Positions 1 to 6,580 of a stretch of DNA of 18,562 bases are shown in pieces. Position 1 is the first letter of the stretch. Each line of letters begins with the position of its first letter. The DNA comes from DATJSJ01 sp035504175. Lineage in GTDB: Bacteria > Pseudomonadota > Alphaproteobacteria > Acetobacterales > Acetobacteraceae. The notes under the pieces were generated by a model, which saw only the letters and a list, made by a program, of their open reading frames with translations, was not told the DNA's origin and ran no database searches. The DNA lies in contig DATJSJ010000278.1 of assembly GCA_035504175.1 (NCBI GenBank), positions 1 to 18,562 on the forward strand, in the 5' to 3' direction. The position numbers and the translations under genes were made by a program.

Positions 1-1
1 G

Positions 2-379
2 ACCCGCGACCATGTCTACATGCAGGGGCCCATGCCGTCCGGCGCGGCCGACTACCTGTCGCTCAGTCCGGACATGCACTTCACGCGCATCGGCAGCGCG
101 ACCGTGGCCGGCCAGCCTTGCGTCGTCTGGCAGATGCAGGCAACGGACGGCAACGGCACCGGCTGCGTCACCGCCGACGGCGTGATCCTGCGCGCTTCCG
201 GCTCTGACGTGAAGGGCCAGAAGGGCGGCGTGGACGCGCTGACCGTGTCGTATCACCCGCTGCCCGACAGCCTGTTCGGGCCGCCGCCCGGCTTCCGCCG
301 CGTCTCTCCGCCCGGCCAGGGCGCGCCGCCGGGCCAGGTTGCGCCACCGGGCCAGGCTGCGCCACCCGGCCAGCCGTGA
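2..379 (+). CDS. Secreted/periplasmic protein of unknown function, 5' truncated, with PPGQ-repeat tail
   Basis: The frame is already open at the window edge (codons from base 2) and ends at TGA 377-379, so the N-terminus, including any signal peptide, lies upstream. The visible 125 residues contain a module ending in a cysteine pair (C-V-V-W, then GCVTADGVILRASG), a short beta-type segment (LTVSYHPL) and a Pro/Gln-rich tail. The downstream gene contains the same module (C-x-x-W, CLTADGVLLRAVG, VSVSFAPL, then P-x-G-F/Y), so the two look like tandem paralogues. The paired cysteines suggest a disulfide-stabilised exported protein, which is inference. The stop overlaps the next start (GTGA). I do not recognise a named family; a DUF4412-like periplasmic fold is possible but unproven. 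That it is coding is supported by the paralogy and the coupling. Confidence 0.7.
   Translation, partial: TRDHVYMQGPMPSGAADYLSLSPDMHFTRIGSATVAGQPCVVWQMQATDGNGTGCVTADGVILRASGSDVKGQKGGVDALTVSYHPLPDSLFGPPPGFRRVSPPGQGAPPGQVAPPGQAAPPGQP
308..376 (+). repeat. 18-bp in-frame tandem repeat encoding PPGQ(G/V/A)A units
   Basis: Three 18-bp units (308-325, 326-343, 344-361) and a partial fourth (362-376) encode PPGQGA, PPGQVA, PPGQAA and PPGQP at the C-terminus of the first protein. The units differ mostly at third positions and at the variable fifth residue. Such a tract is prone to slippage, so copy number may vary between strains. It probably forms an extended, flexible Pro-rich tail. The last unit runs straight into the overlapping start of the next gene. 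Confidence 0.85.
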
Positions 380-969
380 GCTCGGTACCGGCGCGTCTCG
401 CGCTGACGCTTGCCGGCCTGCTGGCCGCCTGGCCTGCCTGGGCACAGCCGGCGCCCGGCCAGGCCAATCCGGACCGGCCGCTGATCCAGCCGACGCGCGA
501 TGTCGACATCACCTATCGCCTCGGTCCCGCCGGGATGCAGGAGCGGATGCGGTGGTCGGCGACGCTGCACCTGCAGCGGGTCGATCCGCCGACTCCCGGC
601 CTCTACGCGATCGTCGATTCGGTCTCCCGGCGCCTCACCGTGGTGCGCAGCAGCGACCACACGGTGCTTCAGCTCGACTCCGCACCGCCCGGACCGGCTG
701 CGGCGCTGGACGATCCGGCGACCCGCTTCCGCCGCGGCGGGCCGGACCAGGTCGACGGCATTGCCTGCACCAACTGGCAGACCACCGACAGCTACGGCCA
801 GGACACGGTGGTCTGCCTGACCGCCGATGGGGTGTTGCTGCGCGCCGTCGGCGGCGGGCGCATTCTGCTGCAAGCGGTCAGCGTCTCCTTCGCGCCGCTG
901 GATCCGTCTGCCTTCCAGATCCCCGCCGGCTACGCCGTGGTGCCGCTGCCACCCGTGCACGGGGGATAG
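376..969 (+). CDS. Secreted protein of unknown function, paralogue of the upstream gene
   Basis: This is a 197-aa protein from a GTG start whose TG forms part of the upstream TGA stop (GTGA overlap). No clear Shine-Dalgarno precedes it, so translational coupling is likely. The N-terminus is a good Sec signal peptide: a short Arg-containing n-region, the hydrophobic stretch LALTLAGLLAAWPAWA, and probable cleavage after AWA. The mature part begins with a Pro-rich linker. It ends with the module shared with its neighbour: GIACTNWQTTD, then CLTADGVLLRAVG, VSVSFAPLDPSAF and a P-x-G-Y end. The spacing of C-x-x-W and C-L/V-TADGV is kept in both, suggesting gene duplication and a conserved disulfide. 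Location is probably periplasmic. No function is assigned. It is convergent with the DUF4396 gene, only 21 bp away. Confidence 0.75.
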   Translation: MSSVPARLALTLAGLLAAWPAWAQPAPGQANPDRPLIQPTRDVDITYRLGPAGMQERMRWSATLHLQRVDPPTPGLYAIVDSVSRRLTVVRSSDHTVLQLDSAPPGPAAALDDPATRFRRGGPDQVDGIACTNWQTTDSYGQDTVVCLTADGVLLRAVGGGRILLQAVSVSFAPLDPSAFQIPAGYAVVPLPPVHGG

Positions 970-990
970 GCGAAAGGCCCAGGCCGGCCG

Positions 991-1725
991 CTACATGGGT
1001 TCCTTGAACCCCGCCCGGATCAGCCACCAGTTCACCGGATAGGCGGTGGCGAAGCCGCACAGCATCGCGATCTGCATCATGAACCAGAATTCCACCGTGT
1101 CGGTGCGCAGCGCCACGCCGAGCCACGCGGCGAAGAACACGAAATGCGCCAGTGCCATGAAGCCGTACATGCCGACCTGCCAGGCGGTCAACGACAGCGT
1201 GTCCGCCTTCGCCGCGGCCAGCAGCCCGGCGCCGAGCGACAGGCCGCGCATCGGCGCGATGGTGAAATACTGAAAGAAGATGCCGAACACGTAGGCGAAC
1301 AGATAGTCGACGATCCAGACCGCGAACATCCGGTCGCCGAACAGCGTGCCGTAGCCGAAGGCAACGGCGATCCCGGGCACCGCGAAGACCAGCCACTCGG
1401 CGACGATGTCGCCCAGCGTGCAGCCGCTGCCGCAATGCAGTGCGCCGTTGGCGACCATGATGCCGAACGGCGTCTGACGCTCGCTCGACGGCGCCTCGTC
1501 GTGCGCCATCGCCGCATGCATGCGTGCATGCGTCGCCAGACGCCCGTAGCGGAAATACTGCCACGTGACCCAGACCGCACCGAACAGCGCCGTCACCGGC
1601 CAGACCACGTTCATGATCCACATGGGCTGCGGATGGCGCGCGACATCGATCGCCAGCACGACCGCGCAGATCGCGCCGAGCAGCAGACAGGCGATGGAGA
1701 GCACGTGCAGCCAGGCGGGGATCAT
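991..1725 (-). CDS. DUF4396 family membrane protein, possibly copper-related
   Basis: This 244-aa multi-pass membrane protein matches my memory of the DUF4396 family: MWIMNVVWPVTALFG near residue 35, the HCGSGCTLGDIVAEW signature at 97-111, FGIFFQYFTIAPMRGLSLG near 147, and an ending of the AYPVNWWLIRAGFKEPM type. About five or six hydrophobic helices are visible. The loop between the second helix and the signature carries three histidines (H66, H70, H75), followed by H97, C98 and C102. These look like soft-metal ligands, and the copA-cueR pair lies upstream on the same strand, so a copper or other metal role is a reasonable inference, not established. The start ATG is preceded by AGGT about 6 nt away. 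The gene lies 100 bp downstream of the MFS gene and may share its transcript. Confidence 0.85.
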   Translation of the reverse strand: MIPAWLHVLSIACLLLGAICAVVLAIDVARHPQPMWIMNVVWPVTALFGAVWVTWQYFRYGRLATHARMHAAMAHDEAPSSERQTPFGIMVANGALHCGSGCTLGDIVAEWLVFAVPGIAVAFGYGTLFGDRMFAVWIVDYLFAYVFGIFFQYFTIAPMRGLSLGAGLLAAAKADTLSLTAWQVGMYGFMALAHFVFFAAWLGVALRTDTVEFWFMMQIAMLCGFATAYPVNWWLIRAGFKEPM

Positions 1726-1825
1726 GGCGGCACCTCGCGAACAGGCGGTGGAAACGGTGTTGCCGAACGCGCCGGAACGGCTTCGTGCATCGGCGTTCGG
1801 CGCCGGCCGTTGGCGCTCGGCCGCA

Positions 1826-3328
1826 TCAGGCAGGGGCGAGCCGTCGTCCCGCGCGCAGCGATGCCGCCGCCGCCGCCAGGACGGCGCATGCGGCCAGCAG
1901 CAGCATCACGTCGCCGACCGCCGCGAGCAGCGCCGATGGTGCCGACGCCATGGTCCGCTCGTGCAGTCCCGTCGCGAGCTCCAGCCGCCAGCCCAGCACG
2001 GTCGAGGCGGCGGCGACGCCGGTGCCGGTGCCGAAGGCGCGCACCAGGTTGAGCAAGCCCCCGGCCTCGCCCGATCGCGCGGCGGGCGCCGCACCCAGGG
2101 TCGCGTTGTTGTTCGGCGCGATGAACAGGCCGAGCCCGGCGCCGAAGATCGCCAGCGCCGCCATCACGCCCGCCAGGCTGCCGGGAGCGCCGGTCAGCAG
2201 CCCCCGCAGCGCCGTCGCCGCAACCAGGCACAGGGCCATGCCGCAGAGCATGACCAGGCGCGGCCGCCGCTCGCTGAACCCGCCGCTGAACGGCGCCACG
2301 ATACCGAGCGCCAGCGGGATGATCGTCAGGCGCAGTCCGGCCGCGAGCGGCGCGTCGTGATAGCCCCGCACCAGTGCGAACGACATGGCGAAGAACATGC
2401 CGTACAGCATCGCGTAGGAGAGCAGCACGGCAACGATGCCGCCGGAGAAGGCGCGCGAAGCGAATAAACTCAGATCGAGCAGCGGCGCCCGCGTCCGCCA
2501 CTCCTGCCGCACGAAGCCGGCGAGCAGCGCCAGCGCCGCGGCCGCGCAGCCGAGCGTCGCCGGCGCCATGGCACCCCAGGCGTGCAGCTCCATGATCGCG
2601 GTCAGCAGCGCCACCAGGCCGGGCACCAGCAGCAGCGCGCCGCGTGCGTCGAAGCCCGGCTCGGCCGTGCCCGGTGGCGTCACCGGCAGCACGGTCCAGC
2701 CGATCAGCATGCCGAGCAGCGACAGCGGCAGGCTGACCCAGAACAGCCAGTGCCAGCTCAGCGTGCCGAGCAGCACGCCGCCGGCCGCCGGGCCGATGCT
2801 GATGCCCACCGCCTGCGAGCCCGCGAAGATGCCGAGCGCCTGGCCGCGCCGCGCCGGCCCGACCGCCGCGACCAGGATGACGATGCTGTTGGCTCCCAGC
2901 ATGGCGCCGCCGATCCCCTGCACCGCGCGGAGCGCGATCAGCCAGGCCAGGCTCGGCGCGAAGCCGCACAGCAGCGAGGTCAGGCCGAACAGCGCGAAGC
3001 CGACCAGGTAGAACGACTTGCGCCCGCCGGTCTCGGCGAGCCGCGCGAACACCGGCAGTGCCGCCGCGAAACCCAGCACGTAGGCGACCGCGACCCAGCT
3101 CACCGCGTCGAGCCGGGCGTCGAACGCGTGCTCCAGCGTCGGCAGGCCGAGCTGCACGATGCTTGCATCGATCTGGCCCATGATCGCGGCGACGCAGGTC
3201 GTGGCGACCACGAGCCACGGATAGGCGGCAAGCCGGGTCACCGCGGCTGAGGGTGCGGGCTCCGGCGGCGGCAGCAGCCGCGACCGCGACAGTCCGATGC
3301 CGTGACCGGATCCCGGCATTCCCGCCAT
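1826..3328 (-). CDS. MFS transporter, DHA2 family (EmrB/QacA-like multidrug efflux)
   Basis: This 500-aa inner-membrane protein has about 14 predicted helices, the usual size for proton-driven DHA2 drug exporters. Diagnostic features are the first-helix motif GQIDASIVQLGLPTLEHAF, a motif-A-like loop (ARLAETGGRKSFYLVG) and the antiporter motif C (GISIGPAAGGVLLG) in helix 5. The C-terminal half is typically degenerate. The ATG at 3328 is supported by GGGAG placed 6 nt upstream. A promoter candidate lies in the 66-bp gap to the cueR stop, so it may have its own control as well as readthrough from copA-cueR. The substrate cannot be read from sequence; organic toxicants are typical of the family. 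No EmrA-type membrane-fusion partner is present in the window. Confidence 0.9.
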   Translation of the reverse strand: MAGMPGSGHGIGLSRSRLLPPPEPAPSAAVTRLAAYPWLVVATTCVAAIMGQIDASIVQLGLPTLEHAFDARLDAVSWVAVAYVLGFAAALPVFARLAETGGRKSFYLVGFALFGLTSLLCGFAPSLAWLIALRAVQGIGGAMLGANSIVILVAAVGPARRGQALGIFAGSQAVGISIGPAAGGVLLGTLSWHWLFWVSLPLSLLGMLIGWTVLPVTPPGTAEPGFDARGALLLVPGLVALLTAIMELHAWGAMAPATLGCAAAALALLAGFVRQEWRTRAPLLDLSLFASRAFSGGIVAVLLSYAMLYGMFFAMSFALVRGYHDAPLAAGLRLTIIPLALGIVAPFSGGFSERRPRLVMLCGMALCLVAATALRGLLTGAPGSLAGVMAALAIFGAGLGLFIAPNNNATLGAAPAARSGEAGGLLNLVRAFGTGTGVAAASTVLGWRLELATGLHERTMASAPSALLAAVGDVMLLLAACAVLAAAAASLRAGRRLAPA

Positions 3329-3360
3329 GTCGCTCTCCCGATGCCCGTGCCTGTTGGGCG

Positions 3361-3391
3361 AAGGTAGGGGGTTGCCGTGCGGGGTCGCAAC
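3361..3391 (-). promoter_or_regulatory. Candidate promoter and dyad for the MFS gene
   Basis: On the minus strand, TTGCGA (3390-3385) and TACCTT (3366-3361) are separated by 18 bp, about 33 nt before the MFS ATG. A dyad, GTTGC-N11-GCAAC (3371-3375 and 3387-3391), overlaps the -35 and the spacer and could be an operator. The hexamers are imperfect, so this is tentative. Confidence 0.35.
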
Positions 3392-3394
3392 AAA

Positions 3395-3835
3395 TCACGT
3401 GACATCGGCGGCGTGGCGGGCCGGCGCCGCGCCATCGGCAGCGTCATGCGTGTCGGCAAGCTCGTCGATGATCGGGCAATCCGGCCGTGCATCGCCGCCG
3501 CAGCGATCGGCGAGATGGCGCAACGCGCGGCTCATTTCCACGAGTTCGCGCGCTTTCGCCTCGAGTGCTGCGACATGTTCCAGCGCCAGGCGCTTGACGT
3601 CGGCGCTGGCGCGCCGCTTGTCGCGCCACAGCGCGAGCAGGGCCCGCATCTGCTCGACCGAGAAGCCGAGGCCGCGTGCCCGGTGTACGAAGCGCAGCGT
3701 CTGCACGTCCGCGGGCGTGTAGGTGCGATAGCCGGCATCGGTGCGGCCGGCCGGGCCGATCAGGCCGATGCTCTCATAGTAACGGATCATCTTGGCCGAG
3801 ACGCCGGACGCGGCGGCGGCCTCGCCGATCTTCAT
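3395..3835 (-). CDS. cueR: Cu(I)-responsive MerR-family regulator CueR
   Basis: This 146-aa MerR-family regulator has an N-terminal winged helix (MKIGEAAAASGVSAKMIRYY, then ESIGLI and GYRTY), a long dimerisation helix and the metal loop C112-GGDARPD-C120 followed by PII. The two cysteines with seven intervening residues, at 112 and 120, and Ser77 match the E. coli CueR numbering that defines monovalent Cu/Ag/Au sensing. Divalent-metal MerR sensors carry Cys near position 77-79. The family activates the copA promoter by untwisting a 19-bp spacer, and such a spacer with a dyad lies upstream of copA here. Its ATG overlaps the copA stop (ATGA), so it is translated from the copA transcript and gives positive feedback. 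A short Ala/His tail (HDAADGAAPARHAADVT region) follows the metal loop. Confidence 0.95.
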   Translation of the reverse strand: MKIGEAAAASGVSAKMIRYYESIGLIGPAGRTDAGYRTYTPADVQTLRFVHRARGLGFSVEQMRALLALWRDKRRASADVKRLALEHVAALEAKARELVEMSRALRHLADRCGGDARPDCPIIDELADTHDAADGAAPARHAADVT

Positions 3836-6276
3836 GCCGCGCGCTCGGGTCGCCAGCGTCGCAGCAGCAACGCGCTGCCGACGACGCTGACGCTGGAGAA
3901 CGCCATTGCCGCGCCGGCCACGATCGGGCTCAGCAGCCCGAAGGCCGCGAGCGGGATGCCGACCGCGTTGTAGACGAAGGCCCAGAACAGGCCGGCGCGG
4001 ATGCGCCGGTCGGTGCGCCGGGCGATGTCCAGCGCCGCCGGCACCAGGCCGGGATCGGAGCGCATCAGCGTGATGTCCGCAGCCGCCGCGGCGATGTCGG
4101 TACCGCTCGCGATGGCGATGCCGAGATCGGTCGCCGTCAGGGCCGCCGCGTCGTTGACGCCGTCGCCCACCATCGCGACGCCGCCCGACTGGCGCAGCGC
4201 CGCGATCCGCGCGGTTTTATCGGCGGGCAGCGCCTCCGCCTGCACCTCCGTGATGCCGAGTTCCCGGGCCGTCGCACGGGCGGCCGCCCGGCTGTCGCCG
4301 GTTAGCAGTGCCACATTGAGCCCGTGTGCCCGCAGCATGGCGACTGCCGCCGCCGCACCCGGCCGCGGCCTGTCGCGGAAGCCGAGCAGGCCCAGCAGCC
4401 GGTCCGGCGTCGCCAGATAGGAGACGGTACGGCCATCCCGGGCCAGAGCTGCTTCCGCCTCCGCCAGCGGCGCCGTGTCGATCCCCGCCTCCCGCATCAG
4501 CCGGGCGCTGCCCAGCAGCAGGCGCTGGCTTGCGACCATGCCCTCGACGCCACGGCCGGGCAGCGCCCGCACCCCTTCCGCCGGGGGCGGCGCGGCGCCG
4601 TCCAGCCGCGCCAGCACGGCGCGCGCCAGCGGATGCTCGCTGCCCGCCTGCAGCGCGGCCGCATCCTGCAGCACGGAAGCCTCGCTGTTGCCGGGTGCCG
4701 GATGGATCGCGACCAGTTCCGGCCGCCCCTCCGTCAGTGTGCCGGTCTTGTCGAACACCACGGTCCTGATGCGCCGCGCCTGCTCCAGGGCAGCGGCGTC
4801 ACGGATCAGGATGCCATGCCGGGCGGCGACGCCGGTGCCGACCATGATCGCCGCCGGCGTCGCGAGGCCGAGCGCGCAGGGGCAGGCAATCACCAGCACC
4901 GCGACGGCATTGACCACCGCCGCCTCGAAGCCGGCGCCGGCCGCCCACCAGCCGAGCAGCGTCGCCGCGGCGATCGCGATCACCACCGGCACGAACACGG
5001 CACTCACCCGGTCGACCAGGCGCTGCACCGGCGGCTTCGCCGCCTGCGCGTCCTCGACCAGCCGCACCATGCGGGCGAGCTGGCTCTCGGCTCCGGTCGC
5101 GGTGACCTCGACGACCAGGAGCGCTTCGCCGTTCAGCGCGCCGCCCACCACCAGGCTGCCCGGCTCCTTGGCGACGGGCAGGCTCTCGCCGGTCAGCAGG
5201 CTCTCATCGGCGCTGCCGATCCCCTCGCGCACCCGGCCGTCCGCGGCGATGCGCTCGCCCGGCCGGATCACCAGCAGATCGCCCGGCCGCAGCGTTTCGA
5301 CCGCGACCTCCTGCTCGACGCCGGCACGGCGGATGCGGGCACGCGCCGGGCGCAGCCGCTGCAGTCCGCGGATCGCCGCGCCCGCCTGGCGCCGGGCGCG
5401 TGCCTCCAGCCACTTCCCCAATCGTACCAATGCGATGACGGTGGCCGAGGCCTCGAAATACAGGGGCGCGCCACCACCCGCGGCCAGCCCCCAGAGGCTG
5501 AGGCCGAAGGCCGCACTGGTGCCCAGCGCCACGAGCGTGTCCATGTTGCCGGTGCCCGCGCGCAGCGCCGACCAGGCACCGCGATAGAACCGGGCGCCGA
5601 ACACCACCTGCACGACGGCTGCCAGCACCGCCTGCACCCAGGCCGGCAGCGCCGCATCGACGCCGAACGGCATTCCCGCCATCGGCAGCAGCAGCGGCGC
5701 CGCGAAGGCCAATGCCAGGCCCGCCATCACGCCGTCGCGCCGGGCCGCGCTCCGCCGCGCCCGCTCCGCCGTCGCCGCGTCGTCCGGCCCGGCCTGCATC
5801 GGCGCCGCGTCGTAGCCGGCGCGGCGGACGGCGGCGATCAGCGCCTCGTCGGGGACGGCGCCGGCAAGCACGCGCAGCCGGGCGCGCTCGCTGGCCAGGT
5901 TGACGTCTGCCGCGATCACGCCGGGCACGCCCAGCAGCGCGCGTTCCACCCGCCCGGCGCAGGAGGCACAGCGCATGCCGGTGATCGCGAAGTCGCGCGT
6001 CGCCTCGGCTGCCGGGTATTCGGCGGATTGCAGTGCCGCAACCAGCGCCGGCGCGCGGAACGCCGGCCCGACCGCGACCGTCGCGCGCTCCGTGCCGAGA
6101 TTGACGCTCACCGCTGCCACGCCCGGCAGCGAGGCGATGGTGCATTCCACCCGCCGCACGCAGCCGGCGCAGCTCATGCCGGCGACGCGCACGTCCAGCC
6201 GCGCGGCGGCCGGCGCGGCGGACGGCGACGGTGCCGGATCGCCCAAGCTGTCGGGCAGGTGTGTGATCTGGTCCAA
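3832..6276 (-). CDS. copA: Cu(I)-exporting P1B-type ATPase CopA
   Basis: This 814-aa inner-membrane pump exports Cu(I) from the cytoplasm using ATP. In order it shows two HMA domains (GMSCAGC with C36/C39; GMRCASC), membrane helices, the actuator loop TGES (362-365), the CPC transport motif (C465-P-C467), the phosphorylation site DKTGT (D509), the HP motif (H548-P549) and GDGVND (704-709). The last helices hold YN and MAFSS, the Cu(I)-site residues of P1B-1 pumps. I chose the TTG at 6276: the frame stays open far upstream, but the CueR-type promoter lies at 6294-6324, and GGAG sits 7 nt before this TTG. The usual SVVxNALRL ending reads SVVGSALLL, replacing a common Asn. The stop overlaps cueR. 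Confidence 0.95.
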   Translation of the reverse strand: MDQITHLPDSLGDPAPSPSAAPAAARLDVRVAGMSCAGCVRRVECTIASLPGVAAVSVNLGTERATVAVGPAFRAPALVAALQSAEYPAAEATRDFAITGMRCASCAGRVERALLGVPGVIAADVNLASERARLRVLAGAVPDEALIAAVRRAGYDAAPMQAGPDDAATAERARRSAARRDGVMAGLALAFAAPLLLPMAGMPFGVDAALPAWVQAVLAAVVQVVFGARFYRGAWSALRAGTGNMDTLVALGTSAAFGLSLWGLAAGGGAPLYFEASATVIALVRLGKWLEARARRQAGAAIRGLQRLRPARARIRRAGVEQEVAVETLRPGDLLVIRPGERIAADGRVREGIGSADESLLTGESLPVAKEPGSLVVGGALNGEALLVVEVTATGAESQLARMVRLVEDAQAAKPPVQRLVDRVSAVFVPVVIAIAAATLLGWWAAGAGFEAAVVNAVAVLVIACPCALGLATPAAIMVGTGVAARHGILIRDAAALEQARRIRTVVFDKTGTLTEGRPELVAIHPAPGNSEASVLQDAAALQAGSEHPLARAVLARLDGAAPPPAEGVRALPGRGVEGMVASQRLLLGSARLMREAGIDTAPLAEAEAALARDGRTVSYLATPDRLLGLLGFRDRPRPGAAAAVAMLRAHGLNVALLTGDSRAAARATARELGITEVQAEALPADKTARIAALRQSGGVAMVGDGVNDAAALTATDLGIAIASGTDIAAAAADITLMRSDPGLVPAALDIARRTDRRIRAGLFWAFVYNAVGIPLAAFGLLSPIVAGAAMAFSSVSVVGSALLLRRWRPERAA

Positions 6277-6293
6277 GGCGAAGCTCCGCGCCG

Positions 6294-6324
6294 CAGATGG
6301 GGGTTCCCATGATGGGAAGGTCAA
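6294..6324 (-). promoter_or_regulatory. CueR-type copA promoter/operator
   Basis: Reading the minus strand, TTGACC (6324-6319) is followed by a 19-bp spacer and a weak -10, CATCTG (6299-6294). The spacer contains the perfect dyad TTCCCAT-C-ATGGGAA (6318-6304). The over-long 19-bp spacer with an ACCTTCCC half-site matches CueR/MerR-family activator promoters. The copA start is 18 nt further on, giving a very short leader. Confidence 0.85.
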
Positions 6325-6367
6325 GGGCCGGCACGGAACCGAACTCGGCCCGCCTGACCTCCGGTGC

Positions 6368-6395
6368 TTGCCGGGGTTCCGGCCGGGCCTTAGAT
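6368..6395 (+). promoter_or_regulatory. Promoter of the fluoride riboswitch operon
   Basis: TTGCCG (6368-6373) and TTAGAT (6390-6395) are spaced 16 bp apart. This places transcription start near 6402, a few bases before the riboswitch aptamer at 6408. The position relative to the aptamer is the strongest support. Confidence 0.6.
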
Positions 6396-6407
6396 GTCGG
6401 CTGGCTC

Positions 6408-6458
6408 GGGGATGCAGTTCCCCACAACCGCCTCGCCCTGGCGGGGCTGATGACTCCT
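6408..6458 (+). promoter_or_regulatory. Fluoride riboswitch aptamer (crcB RNA motif)
   Basis: The sequence has the hallmarks of the fluoride aptamer: GGGGATG (6408-6414), a loop, CCCC (6420-6423), ACAACC, a 7-bp hairpin (GCCTCGC 6430-6436 with GCGGGGC 6441-6447, loop CCTG), and the highly conserved CTGATGACTCCT (6447-6458). This is the same order as the crystallised Thermotoga aptamer. The pseudoknot between loop GCAGT (6414-6418) and ACTCC (6453-6457) has one C-C mismatch at C6415, where G is usual. Family knowledge: fluoride binding stabilises the aptamer and switches on fluoride-tolerance genes. The downstream CrcB-UspA gene fits, and the RNA sits between a promoter and an intrinsic terminator, so transcriptional control is inferred. 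Confidence 0.93.
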
Positions 6459-6472
6459 GGCGTGCGTCCTTG

Positions 6473-6513
6473 CGCGGCGGGAGTGCGTCCGGTGACCGGC
6501 CGCGACCGCCGCG
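6473..6513 (+). promoter_or_regulatory. Candidate antiterminator helix of the fluoride riboswitch
   Basis: CGCGGCGG (6473-6480) is perfectly complementary to CCGCCGCG (6506-6513). The right arm overlaps the 5' arm of the terminator (6505-6510), so the two helices exclude each other. The GGCGG of the left arm could also pair with CCGCC inside the aptamer (6428-6432), giving a possible ligand-dependent switch. This is inferred from base pairing only. Confidence 0.5.
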
Positions 6514-6528
6514 AGGGGCGGTTTTTTT
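6505..6528 (+). terminator. Intrinsic terminator, riboswitch expression platform
   Basis: ACCGCC (6505-6510) and GGCGGT (6517-6522) form a 6-bp stem with a GCGAGG loop, directly followed by seven T (6522-6528). It lies between the aptamer and the first gene of the operon, so it would stop transcription when fluoride is absent. Confidence 0.85.
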
Positions 6529-6580
6529 GTGCGCGGTTTCCCGGCGCCGGTCGGCGGGATGGGCGATGGAGCGGGCGGCG

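Noticed and set aside
1511..1532. GCATGC-rich near palindrome within the DUF4396 gene
   Set aside because: It falls inside codons for the histidine-rich loop and shows no sign of a regulatory or mobile role.
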